Of a stretch of DNA of 64,000 nucleotides, positions 44,482 to 53,276 are shown in pieces. Positions within the stretch are counted from its first letter, which is position 1; the number at the start of each line of letters is the position of its first letter. The position numbers and the translations under genes were made by a program. The notes beneath the pieces are model-generated. The model made no database searches. It saw only the letters and a list, made by a program, of their open reading frames with translations, and had not been told where the DNA came from. Where the stretch lies: assembly GCA_017745075.1 (NCBI GenBank), contig JAGIAD010000003.1:248001-312000 (forward strand), written 5' to 3'. The stretch is from Sphingobacteriaceae bacterium (lineage in GTDB: Bacteria > Bacteroidota > Bacteroidia > Sphingobacteriales > Sphingobacteriaceae).

Positions 44482-47400
44482 TTAAAAACCAACATTAATA
44501 GAAAAAAGGATAGTCCTGGCACTTGGATAGGTAAAACCGGCAGAACCATCATTATTGCTTCCCGCATCAAAAGAACTGGATTCAGGATCTACGCCATAGT
44601 ATTTTGTCCATAACCAAAGGTTGTTTCCTGTTACAGACAAGCTCGCTGATTTTATGGTTTTAGCCGGAAGCCACTTTGCCGGAAGGGTATAACTTAAACT
44701 TGCAGAACGTAAACGCACCCACGAAGCATCGGAAACAAATGGTTCAGAAACGTTTCTATAGTACACCCTGTAATAACCTTCTCCATAATCAACACCATCT
44801 ACTGTATTCTGCCCCAGCCATACCGGTTTGGTATTTGGTGTTCCATTGGCCAATACACCATCAAATACTTTATACGATCTTCTGTCAGCAGTGTAATCCG
44901 GTAATCCGAAAGCGGCATAAAAATCTTCAAGCCAGTTATATTTTTCGAAACCTAAACGTGCATCAAAAAGCACATTTAAACTGAATTGTTTATACCTGAA
45001 GGTATTACCTAAACCAATAACATAATCGGGCTGTGAGTTACCGAGCAAGCGTTGTTGCCCACCTGAAATTACCGGGAAGCCGTTTGCTCCAATCAATAAT
45101 GGAAGATTTTTATCTAAGAATATGGGATCCTGGGCCTGAGCAGAATACCTGGTAAAATAACTTCCGTAGATATTTCCGTAAGGCTGCCCTTCAATTAATT
45201 TCATGGTTACCCCCGCATTTCCATAACCCCTTGCCGCACCGTAAACCAGTTCAGTTATGCCGTTTGGCATGGTTAAAACTTTATTCCTATTGGCTGAAAG
45301 GTTAAGGTTTACATCCCATTTAAATTGTTCTGTAACGATCGGTTTTCCGTTGATTACCAGTTCTACTCCCCTATTCCTGATATCACCTGCATTAATAAAA
45401 GATGAAACGTAACCTGTAGCAGAAGAAACCTGCGCACGTACGATCTGATCTTTACTCAGCGAATAATAATAAGTGAAATCGAACCCTAAACGATTTTTAA
45501 GGAACGACATTTCTAAACCAGCCTCAAAAGTGTTCGTAAATTCAGGCCGGAGCGCAGGGTTTCCAAGATTTGGAGAAATGGTTAATCCGGTTGTACCTGT
45601 CGGGAGATTAGTATAACTTACAAAGCCCGAAGAGGTGGCATATTCCAATGCATCTTTTCCAATTTGAGCATAAGATAACCGCAGCTTTGCCTGACTGATT
45701 GCCGTTGGAAGCTTTAAATGATCTGAAAACACATAACTCAAACTTGCTGATGGATAAAAGAAAGATCTGTTATCTTTTGATAAAGTGGAGGTAATGTCAT
45801 TTCTTCCTGTAAGCGTTAAGAAAAGGTAGTTATTATAGTCAAAGGTAGCTTCACCAAAATAGCCAACCAATCTTTTCTCCGTTATATTTTGAGATGGCGT
45901 TAACACTTTTGCATTCCCTAAATTGAAGAAATTATAAATACTTAACTGACTTCCCAGAACACCAACATCCTTAACACGTTTATCATAAATTTCCTGTCCA
46001 ACCCTTAAGGTACCATTCAAACCTTCAGCTATTTTCGAACTGAATGTTGCTACAAAAGTACTGTTCAAAGTCCTGAACTTGGTATTGTATTCGCCATAAA
46101 AACCAAATTCATTATCATATACATTTTCCCCGGTAAACATTGGTCCCCTTGCAGTTCTTATCCTGTTATCGTTATAGGAATCAACACCAAAACGGTAGGC
46201 AAAATTTAACCATTTAACTGGTTCGTACACTATGCTGGCCCCACCAATGAAACGGTTTACATCGCCCTTCAATTTATTGTTTGCAGTACCCCAGATCGGG
46301 TTGTTAGTACCCAGATACACCTGTGTTCCATCAGGATTTTCAGAATTTGCAACATCGTACCTTGGCGACCAATAAGCTAAGCTTTCACCAAACCGGTCGG
46401 CACTATAGGTATACCCTCCGGAATTGTTAAAGTTCATGTTTACCGAAGCTTTAAGTTTAGGACTGATGGTAAAATCGGTATTTAGTCTTGCCGAAAAGTT
46501 TTTGTAATCGGTATTGGGCATCATTCCTTTCTGATAGAGCTGAGAAACTGAAGAAAAGAATTTAATAGCCTCACTTCCTCCCGCAACAGAAACTGAATTT
46601 TTAATTTGCTGCCCGGTTCCAAATGCCTGTTTATAATTATCAAATAGCTCATCGGGATGCGTAGGATCTATCAGTTTTGCTTCAGCGATAGTTGGTCCCC
46701 AAGCTGGTCCTATACCAGCAGGAGGATTGGTATAAACCCCTCTGACACCCTGCGTATATTCTTTCTGAACATCGGGGCTGATCAATACATTATCAAAACC
46801 ATAAGTGCTGTTAAGATTGATATTAAACCCGCCAGCCTTACCTTTTTTTGTGGTAATTACGACTACGCCATTAGCTCCCCTTAAACCATATAACGCGGTT
46901 GCCGCCCCACCTTTTAAGATATTGATGGTTTCGATATCCTCAGGATTCACATCCGATGTCCTGTTGCTTACCCCTCTTGCGCCATAAGGTGTTCCTCCCG
47001 GATTGGCACCCAATGTTGAGGTTGTATTGTCAATCTGTACCCCATCAATTACATATAAAGGATCGCCGGAAATATTTGGGTCGATAGAGTTAACTCCCCT
47101 GATCCGGATATTTGCCCCCTGCCCGGGGCCGCCACCTGTACTCGAAATGGTTGCACCTGCAACCTTGCCCTGTAATGCATTGATCAGGTTTGGCTGGTGG
47201 TTAAAATTAAGGTCTTTATCGTTCACCGTTTGTGCCGCATAACCTAAAGACTTCGCCTGCCTGGTAATACCCAATGCCGTTGAAATGGTTACTTCCTGTA
47301 ATTCCTGGGCATCTGAAGCCAGTGCTGCATTGACAGTAGTTTTATTACCAACAGTAATTTCCTGGGTTTTATAACCGATAAGGCTGATGACCAGCACAGC

Positions 47401-47610
47401 ATTCGGCGAAGGTACCTGGATGGCAAAAACACCGGTAACATCGGTTGAAGTACCCGTTGCAGTACCTTTAATTTTTATACTTACTCCGGGTAACGGACCA
47501 CCATCATCAGAAGAAGTTATTTTTCCTGTTATGGTTTTTACCTGGGCCAAAGTGGTAAGACCGGTAAGTAAAATGCACAGAAAAACGAATGAGGTAAAGA
47601 TTTTTCTCAT
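44482..47610 (-). CDS. SusC/RagA-family TonB-linked outer-membrane importer
   Basis: 1042-residue outer-membrane transporter. Signal peptide to about residue 22, then a carboxypeptidase-regulatory-like domain (TGKITSSDDGGPLPGVSIKI, residues 28-110), a plug with the SusC signature DPLYVIDGVQIDN and GLRGANGVVVITTKKG, and a long barrel ending TILFSINVGF. TonB energises transport through it. It leads an operon with SusD and an S9 peptidase. No glycoside hydrolase or sugar regulator is next to it, which points to peptide or protein uptake as in RagAB of Porphyromonas. Confidence 0.95.
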   Translation of the reverse strand: MRKIFTSFVFLCILLTGLTTLAQVKTITGKITSSDDGGPLPGVSIKIKGTATGTSTDVTGVFAIQVPSPNAVLVISLIGYKTQEITVGNKTTVNAALASDAQELQEVTISTALGITRQAKSLGYAAQTVNDKDLNFNHQPNLINALQGKVAGATISSTGGGPGQGANIRIRGVNSIDPNISGDPLYVIDGVQIDNTTSTLGANPGGTPYGARGVSNRTSDVNPEDIETINILKGGAATALYGLRGANGVVVITTKKGKAGGFNINLNSTYGFDNVLISPDVQKEYTQGVRGVYTNPPAGIGPAWGPTIAEAKLIDPTHPDELFDNYKQAFGTGQQIKNSVSVAGGSEAIKFFSSVSQLYQKGMMPNTDYKNFSARLNTDFTISPKLKASVNMNFNNSGGYTYSADRFGESLAYWSPRYDVANSENPDGTQVYLGTNNPIWGTANNKLKGDVNRFIGGASIVYEPVKWLNFAYRFGVDSYNDNRIRTARGPMFTGENVYDNEFGFYGEYNTKFRTLNSTFVATFSSKIAEGLNGTLRVGQEIYDKRVKDVGVLGSQLSIYNFFNLGNAKVLTPSQNITEKRLVGYFGEATFDYNNYLFLTLTGRNDITSTLSKDNRSFFYPSASLSYVFSDHLKLPTAISQAKLRLSYAQIGKDALEYATSSGFVSYTNLPTGTTGLTISPNLGNPALRPEFTNTFEAGLEMSFLKNRLGFDFTYYYSLSKDQIVRAQVSSATGYVSSFINAGDIRNRGVELVINGKPIVTEQFKWDVNLNLSANRNKVLTMPNGITELVYGAARGYGNAGVTMKLIEGQPYGNIYGSYFTRYSAQAQDPIFLDKNLPLLIGANGFPVISGGQQRLLGNSQPDYVIGLGNTFRYKQFSLNVLFDARLGFEKYNWLEDFYAAFGLPDYTADRRSYKVFDGVLANGTPNTKPVWLGQNTVDGVDYGEGYYRVYYRNVSEPFVSDASWVRLRSASLSYTLPAKWLPAKTIKSASLSVTGNNLWLWTKYYGVDPESSSFDAGSNNDGSAGFTYPSARTILFSINVGF

Positions 47611-47924
47611 ATCTGAATTTGTTTAGGTTAATAATTAGCTATTGCAATATAACTTTTTAACGGCACAAAAACGCACAAAATGCAGCAACAACAAGCAATT
47701 TCAAAGTATTTTTTACATTACAGAACGCATATCCTGCAAAAACAAGCAAACAAACAACCTAAAAAACCGCAAATACCACAATACAATACCAATATTCGAA
47801 AAAATTTAGGGAGATAACCTTTTAAAATCATCAATATGGTACCAGAAGCCATTTTAACTGTTTAAAGCCACTGCTTAATTGGGCTATACCAATTTTTACG
47901 GAGTTGATTTCTGGCTAAAAGCAA
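47611..47924. other. Upstream region of the SusCD operon
   Basis: AT-rich intergenic sequence between the SusC start and the terminator at 47925. It should hold the operon promoter and is rich in ACAAAC/CAAAAA runs, but I see no clear TAnnTTTG box or palindrome. No gene is visible. Confidence 0.4.
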
Positions 47925-47956
47925 AAAAGTCTTTCCGTTAATCCGGAAAGACTTTT
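47925..47956 (-). terminator. Intrinsic terminator of the TonB receptor gene
   Basis: AAAAGTCTTTCCG (47925-47937) pairs perfectly with CGGAAAGACTTTT (47944-47956) around a 6-base loop and is followed by TTG on the minus strand. It lies 25 bases past the receptor stop. Confidence 0.85.
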
Positions 47957-47980
47957 AAAAAATATATTTAATTTGGGTTT

Positions 47981-50407
47981 TTACTGTTGTATGCCCCCCA
48001 TACCACCTTGCTGCTGATCTTGTTTAATATCGTCGTTTTTAATCTTTTTCTTCTCAGTATATTTAAGCTTACCGAAAGAATAGCTAAAATTAACACCGAA
48101 AGAACGTAATGGGTAATAGATATTTTGGCTTTGAAAAACTGTTCCGGTAGGTGTAACTGAGTTGTTTACAGTTTGAATGTGAAGATCTTTTGTAAAAGGA
48201 TTTAAAGTATTAACACCAATTGAACCTTTTTTATTCAAGATATCTTTTTTGAAAGATGCTCCATAAAAAATCATAGCGTCTGTTTTACCCTGATAAGTTC
48301 TTCTTGGCGAATTTACGACACCGAATAATTCAAAATTATAGCCCTTGCCAAAACCATAAGCTGAACGGAGAAAAAGATTATAATTTAAAAAAGTACTGGT
48401 ACTAAAATTGGCAACTTTGTTATTAACCTCATAAGTATTTAACCCGAAATTACTCATCAAAGTCCATTTAGGTTTAGGATTGTACGAACCAAATACATTG
48501 AAACCGTAAGTCTGGCCAGTACCCACATTGATATAAGTGGTTAACGGTACATTTGCAACAGTTGTAGTGAGCGAACTTTCTATTATCCCGCCGGTGCGTC
48601 GGTAAAATACAGATGCGTTAATTACCGATCCTTTTATAAATGTACTGTAGCCCAACTCCAGGTTATCGCTTAGCTCGGGATCCAGATATGGATTTCCCTG
48701 CATCAAGCTAATTGGGTTACTATCGTTAAGGAAAGGATTTAAATAGTTTTGACCAGGCCTTTGTAAACGGCGGTTATAACTTAGTTTTAATGTGGTATTA
48801 CCACTTAAGGTCTGAGATATGATCGCACTTGGAAATAAATTCAGATAATCATTCTTCTGAATTCCATTGGCTTTTGTATTAAAACTTATTGCAGTATATT
48901 CAGTTCTTAAACCACCTTTAAATTTTAACTTTTTGGTTAAGTTAAAGTTAATCACACCATAGGCAGCAGCAACATCCTGATTGTAATCAAAATCCTGAGA
49001 AGAAAAATCGAATTGGCTTTTAATGGTACGAAAAATCCCTTTTGCCCCTACTTCTAAAGTTGTTGATTTAGAAAACGGATAGGTATAATCAGTTTGAACA
49101 GTATACTCATTATTCTTACTGGTGTTGTTTCTTTCGGTAGTTACACCTGTTGAAGAACCCTGAGGAATAAGTGTATTACTAAAACTTTGTGGCGTACGTC
49201 CGGTAGATAATTGTGCCGAAATAGAAAACTCTTCCCCTTCTTTCTTTGATGTCTTTTTATAATCCACATTCCAATCCATATTGCTAAAGGTCATATCCAT
49301 ATCGCTGATATTTTTTTGAAAAAGGCCATTATAAATAAAATCCGACTCGCCGGGTCCGCCATTTGAAAAACGGTTAAACTTTAAATTAGAGCTAATGTTA
49401 TTGTATGCATTAAAGTCATAATCAACTCCAACGCTACCGTTTAAACCATTTCTGCTCCATTTTGAGTACCCATCCTGCGAAAGGTTATTCACACCACCAT
49501 TGTTTAATGTGGTATTATTAACGATTACAACCCTCGAATTCTGAGCATATGCAAAATTACCTCCAAGAGCAGTATTAACACTTAAACGACCTGTTTTTGC
49601 CGTTAAGTTAAAAGCACCATTGTTCTGTCTTGTACCAACAGATGCATTTACAGAGCCACTTACCCCTTGTGCATTCGATTTTTTGGTAATGATGTTGATA
49701 ATACCTCCAGAGCCTTCGGCATCGTATTTTGCTGAGGGACTGGTAATTACTTCCACACTTTTAATCTGCTCAGCAGGAATCATCTTTAATGCATCGGCAA
49801 CACTGCTGGCCATCGTACCGGAAGGTTTACCGTTGATCAGTACACGCACAGCACCACCGCGGAGCTGAACATTTCCGTTCATATCAACCGATAGCATCGG
49901 TACTTTACGCATCACATCGGTTGCATCGCCGCCGGCATTGGTACCATCGGCTTCGGCATTGTAAACCATTCTATCGATTTTATTTTCGATAACTGCTTTT
50001 GTACCCTGAACCTCAACGTCGGCCAAAGTATTTCCCGTTCCGGAGATATAGATGGTTCCGATGTTGTTATCGGGCTTAGATGGGGTAGTGGTAACTAAAA
50101 CCGTTTTTGTTTTATAGCCCATAAAACCGATCATCAGTTTATAAGCATCTGGAGCAACATTTTGTAAGGATAATTTTCCTTTCTCATCGGTTACCCCGCC
50201 ATTTACAGATTTATTGTCTTTTACCGTAATTAATGATACCGTTGCGTAATCTATTGGTTTTTTAGTCAGTGAATCGAGTATAATAGCCGTAATACGTCCG
50301 GTAACTGTGACTTTTTTGGCTGCTCCACCAAAGCCGCCGCTGGGAAACTGGGCATGTGCGGTAAAAAATATTCCAAGGATAAAGGTTAATAGTAGAAGTC
50401 TTTTCAT
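47981..50407 (-). CDS. TonB-dependent receptor, outer_membrane_beta-barrel group
   Basis: 808-residue outer-membrane protein. The signal peptide ends near FFTAHAQF (residue 20). After it come a carboxypeptidase-regulatory-like domain (VTGRITAIILDSLTKKPIDY), a plug domain (VRVLINGKPSG, ITSPSAKYDAEGSGGIINII) and a barrel ending FSYSFGKLKY. The C-terminal tail is Lys- then Gln/Gly/Met-rich (QQQGGMGGIQQ), which is unusual for a barrel end and probably periplasmic. It is monocistronic with its own terminator. It is paralogous in architecture to the receptor at 10120-12567. Ligand unknown. Confidence 0.9.
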   Translation of the reverse strand: MKRLLLLTFILGIFFTAHAQFPSGGFGGAAKKVTVTGRITAIILDSLTKKPIDYATVSLITVKDNKSVNGGVTDEKGKLSLQNVAPDAYKLMIGFMGYKTKTVLVTTTPSKPDNNIGTIYISGTGNTLADVEVQGTKAVIENKIDRMVYNAEADGTNAGGDATDVMRKVPMLSVDMNGNVQLRGGAVRVLINGKPSGTMASSVADALKMIPAEQIKSVEVITSPSAKYDAEGSGGIINIITKKSNAQGVSGSVNASVGTRQNNGAFNLTAKTGRLSVNTALGGNFAYAQNSRVVIVNNTTLNNGGVNNLSQDGYSKWSRNGLNGSVGVDYDFNAYNNISSNLKFNRFSNGGPGESDFIYNGLFQKNISDMDMTFSNMDWNVDYKKTSKKEGEEFSISAQLSTGRTPQSFSNTLIPQGSSTGVTTERNNTSKNNEYTVQTDYTYPFSKSTTLEVGAKGIFRTIKSQFDFSSQDFDYNQDVAAAYGVINFNLTKKLKFKGGLRTEYTAISFNTKANGIQKNDYLNLFPSAIISQTLSGNTTLKLSYNRRLQRPGQNYLNPFLNDSNPISLMQGNPYLDPELSDNLELGYSTFIKGSVINASVFYRRTGGIIESSLTTTVANVPLTTYINVGTGQTYGFNVFGSYNPKPKWTLMSNFGLNTYEVNNKVANFSTSTFLNYNLFLRSAYGFGKGYNFELFGVVNSPRRTYQGKTDAMIFYGASFKKDILNKKGSIGVNTLNPFTKDLHIQTVNNSVTPTGTVFQSQNIYYPLRSFGVNFSYSFGKLKYTEKKKIKNDDIKQDQQQGGMGGIQQ

Positions 50408-50555
50408 TTTAAGAGTTAGTCTTTATGTAATTAGTCTACGCAAATTGCATTTTGTTACAATTATACGCCATACTTTTTACACCAACCCTATTAATTAGCC
50501 GGTAAATGTTAGGCTTTTATCGGTAAAAGGAATCATGGAAAAAATACAATTTAAA

Positions 50556-50591
50556 ATGTAAGATGGAATTTCCACATCCTCCATCTTACAT
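50556..50591. repeat. ATGTAAGATGG palindromic repeat, copy after first CFA-type gene
   Basis: ATGTAAGATGG (50556-50566) and CCATCTTACAT (50581-50591) form a perfect 11-bp stem. It is one of a set of such repeats at the junctions of the 50.6-56.6 kb block. Confidence 0.75.
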
Positions 50592-50602
50592 CATACATCT
50601 TT

Positions 50603-51841
50603 TTACCTCGAAATATTATTTGGTCTTGAATAAACCATTTGCATTACATTAATATTCCGCATGGCAAAAGCAGCTTCGCAATAGTTTAAATAATAGTTCC
50701 ACTTGCGTATAAAGGTTTCGTCAAAACCCAGTGCTTTTACTTTATTGAGGTTTTTATTGAATTCTACAAACCATAAATGAAGGGTACGGGCATAATCGAG
50801 CCCCATGTCTTTTAAATCAACCAGGGTTAAATCGCCGGTCTCATTTATTGCTTTATTTATGGCAGCTACAGAAGGTAAAAGTGAGCCCGGAAAAATGTGC
50901 TTCTGGATCCAGTCTACACCGTTTCTCAATTTATCGTACCTGCAATCGGGAGAGGTAATTACCTGAAAGGCAAAAATCCCATCGGGCTTTAATAACTTTT
51001 GGCATTTACTGAAATAGGTTTCCAAATATTGGTGACCTACAGCCTCGAGCATTTCGATGGAAACGATTTTATCAAAAGTGCCTTCAATTTTGCGATAATC
51101 TTGGATAATGACCGAAACTTTATCTGCCAGCCCTTCAGCATGAACGCGCTCCATGGCAAGTTTTTGTTGTTCCCTCGAGATGGTAACAGAAGTAACTTTA
51201 CAGCCATAATTTTTGGCCAGAAAAATAGCATTGCCGCCCCAGCCGCTTCCAATTTCCAGCACATTATCGGTTGCTTTAATTTTTAACTGCCTGGCCAATC
51301 GGTCGTATTTGGCATATTGCGATTCTTCTAAACTTAAATCTTCAGGATTAAAATAACCACTTGAATAAGTCATGGTTTTATCCAGAAAAGTTGCAAAAAA
51401 ATCGTTATTAAGGTCGTAGTGTTCCGAAATATTTTTCTGCGATCCGGCCAGGGTATTTGCCCTGCGGATATGATAGATTTTGTTAACCCATTTAAAAATA
51501 TTAAGCGCAACAGATTTCACCTTGCTCCCGGTAACCGATGGTGCATTTTCAATATTCAGGATCACCCATTTAATTACGTTGGTAATGTTTGTGGTATCCC
51601 AAAGGCCTGAAGTATAACCTTCTCCAAAGCCAATATCGCCATAAAGCGCAATGGATTTAAAGAAATCGGGATGGTTAACCTGTATATTTGCTTCAATTTT
51701 ACTTTCACCGTTTCCAAAAACCAGTGTTTCGCCACTTGGCAACGAAAGTTCCAATTTGCCTAATGTCATTTTAGAAAGTGCATTTAAGACAGTTCTTTCG
51801 AAAAAACTCCTTGATGTTCTGGTAGCGGTAAGCGTATTCAT
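50603..51841 (-). CDS. Cyclopropane-fatty-acid-synthase-type SAM methyltransferase (first copy)
   Basis: A 412-residue enzyme of the CFA-synthase family, which methylates unsaturated acyl chains of phospholipids using SAM. An N-terminal lipid-binding-like domain precedes the Rossmann core with VLEIGSGWGGNAIFLAKNY (SAM site near residue 195), QDYRKIEGTFDKIVSIEMLEAVG (the conserved active-site Glu region) and HIFPGSLLPS. It ends a block of co-directional genes and starts 9 bases after the DUF1365 stop. DUF1365, FAD oxidoreductase and CFA-like proteins form a recurring set. The product may be a cyclopropane, methylated or furan fatty acid. Confidence 0.92.
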   Translation of the reverse strand: MNTLTATRTSRSFFERTVLNALSKMTLGKLELSLPSGETLVFGNGESKIEANIQVNHPDFFKSIALYGDIGFGEGYTSGLWDTTNITNVIKWVILNIENAPSVTGSKVKSVALNIFKWVNKIYHIRRANTLAGSQKNISEHYDLNNDFFATFLDKTMTYSSGYFNPEDLSLEESQYAKYDRLARQLKIKATDNVLEIGSGWGGNAIFLAKNYGCKVTSVTISREQQKLAMERVHAEGLADKVSVIIQDYRKIEGTFDKIVSIEMLEAVGHQYLETYFSKCQKLLKPDGIFAFQVITSPDCRYDKLRNGVDWIQKHIFPGSLLPSVAAINKAINETGDLTLVDLKDMGLDYARTLHLWFVEFNKNLNKVKALGFDETFIRKWNYYLNYCEAAFAMRNINVMQMVYSRPNNISR

Positions 51842-51850
51842 AATATTTAT

Positions 51851-52684
51851 CTATTTTATTTGTGGCTTATAGGGTCTATATACGTTACGTTGCAGCTCAG
51901 GGTTTTCGGCTTTTGGATGAAAAGGTATTTTTTTTATCCAAAGCTTAAAGGCCTGCCAGTGGATCATACCCATTACCTGCAGGGGGATTAAGGGGATAGC
52001 AAAAAAACAACGCAACAAACTGGCATTACTTAGTGGCTTTCTCTGTCCCTTTAAGGTACTGATAAAAAACAACTTGCCATTCTTATCCAGATCATCAATT
52101 TTAATATCAAGTTTATCATCCGGCACTTTTAATTTAAAATCAAAAGAATCGTCGTGATCGATAAATGGCGATACATAAAAATACTTTGTGGTTATTTTTT
52201 TAAAGGTATTGTCATGCAATTCGTCCTTTCCAAAGAAAAAAAGTTTCATTTCCCGATAGGTATTGCTGATTTCGGCCACACAACATACCGGGTTCCCATC
52301 CTGATCGAAGCAATAATAAAAAGAAACAGGGTTAAAGTTATAGCCCAGAACATTGAGGTTGGTAAGCAGTTTTATTTTAAGCCTGCTGCCATCTACACCA
52401 TTCTCTTTCAAATAATCTTCTAAGTGTTGACGTGTATTTTTGGTTTTATCGGGATTTTCCCTTGGCAACTGAAGGTGTTCGGCATCGCGGAAAGAAAAAA
52501 GGTTAAATTTATTCCGGCTGAACCAGCGTAGTTTTTGCGCCAGCAGATCCAACTCATCCAGATCGATATAAAACATATACATGTTGTACCAAAAGGAATG
52601 TTTTTTTGGTGCCAGGCGATGGTGCATCACTTTTGCGGTGTATATGTTTGATGTAAGATGTAAAATGGATGATGGACTTTTCAT
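51851..52684 (-). CDS. DUF1365 protein
   Basis: A 277-residue protein. The family start is visible at residues 13-35 (NIYTAKVMHHRLAPKKHSFW) and the core has FNLFSFRDAEHLQLP, NVLGYNFNPVSFYYC, and YFYVSPFIDHDDSFDFKL. DUF1365 proteins accompany CFA-type methyltransferases and FAD oxidoreductases in many bacteria and probably take part in lipid modification; no reaction is established. The first 11 or so residues (KSPSSILHLTS) are encoded by an intergenic repeat, and the ATG itself lies at the repeat edge; no alternative ATG, GTG or TTG lies between it and the conserved NIYTAK. Confidence 0.88.
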   Translation of the reverse strand: MKSPSSILHLTSNIYTAKVMHHRLAPKKHSFWYNMYMFYIDLDELDLLAQKLRWFSRNKFNLFSFRDAEHLQLPRENPDKTKNTRQHLEDYLKENGVDGSRLKIKLLTNLNVLGYNFNPVSFYYCFDQDGNPVCCVAEISNTYREMKLFFFGKDELHDNTFKKITTKYFYVSPFIDHDDSFDFKLKVPDDKLDIKIDDLDKNGKLFFISTLKGQRKPLSNASLLRCFFAIPLIPLQVMGMIHWQAFKLWIKKIPFHPKAENPELQRNVYRPYKPQIK

Positions 52685-52686
52685 TA
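52648..52686. repeat. ATGTAAGATG repeat overlapping the DUF1365 start
   Basis: GATGTAAGATGTAAAATGGATGATGG-like sequence at 52650-52675 covers codons 4-12 of the DUF1365 gene on the minus strand. It belongs to the same repeat set as 50556, 53250, 54565 and 55656. Confidence 0.6.
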
Positions 52687-52731
52687 TAGCGTAAAATATC
52701 AGGTGGAATAACTTGCAATCTTACATACGGA

Positions 52732-53091
52732 TTATTTACTGGATGAAATCTTAATTGAGGTAAATATTTTTTTAAGTTCAACAGCTTCTGCTTTAAATTT
52801 TTCAAAATCTGCCTTAAATTTTTCATCCCGATATAACTCCGTCAGCATACGCAACCAATAAATACTTTCTCTGGCTTCTCTGTAGGAAATTCCAATTTTG
52901 TTACTGAAATCTTTTTTACTTACAGCCCCTTGGGCTTCTTCATAATTTGCTCCGATAGAAGTTGCACTCCTGCTTAGTTGCAACATCGGAACCTTATAAA
53001 TGAAATTATAAGGCAGTGTGCTTAAAAATTTTAAAACATCTACGCCAAAGCGAAATGTCCTTTCCAGCAATTGAATTGTTTTTTCGTTCAT
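52732..53091 (-). CDS. Four-helix-bundle protein (S23 / 23S rRNA IVS family)
   Basis: A 119-residue helical protein with the four-helix-bundle motifs: FRFGVDVLKFLSTLP, QLSRSATSIGANYEEAQGAV, KIGISYREARESIYWLRML and a charged last helix. This family occurs inside some 23S rRNA intervening sequences and as free genes in Bacteroidota. The related Avd proteins serve diversity-generating retroelements, but no reverse transcriptase is near. It interrupts the lipid block between the FAD oxidoreductase and DUF1365 and is probably a passenger gene. Function unknown; it may bind nucleic acid. Confidence 0.9.
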   Translation of the reverse strand: MNEKTIQLLERTFRFGVDVLKFLSTLPYNFIYKVPMLQLSRSATSIGANYEEAQGAVSKKDFSNKIGISYREARESIYWLRMLTELYRDEKFKADFEKFKAEAVELKKIFTSIKISSSK

Positions 53092-53249
53092 CTTAAAAAG
53101 TTTAATCCGTAAATTTTTTAAGGATGATTTAATTTAAAGATAATAAAAAAAACGGATGAATTAAAACGCAGTATGGGGCATGATTGGCCATTTACAACAC
53201 TAAAACTTCCATTGTATATTTTTTATAACACGTATCCATTAATTCCTTT

Positions 53250-53276
53250 CATCTTCCATATTTACATCTTACATGT
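53250..53276. repeat. ATGTAAGATG repeat overlapping the FAD-oxidoreductase stop
   Basis: On the minus strand ATGTAAGATG spans the last Met codon and the TAA stop (53269-53271) of the oxidoreductase. This is the same ATGTAAGATG core as the other junction repeats. Confidence 0.6.

Noticed and set aside
52732..53091. Diversity-generating retroelement suggested by the Avd-like four-helix protein
   Set aside because: No reverse transcriptase and no template/variable repeat pair nearby.
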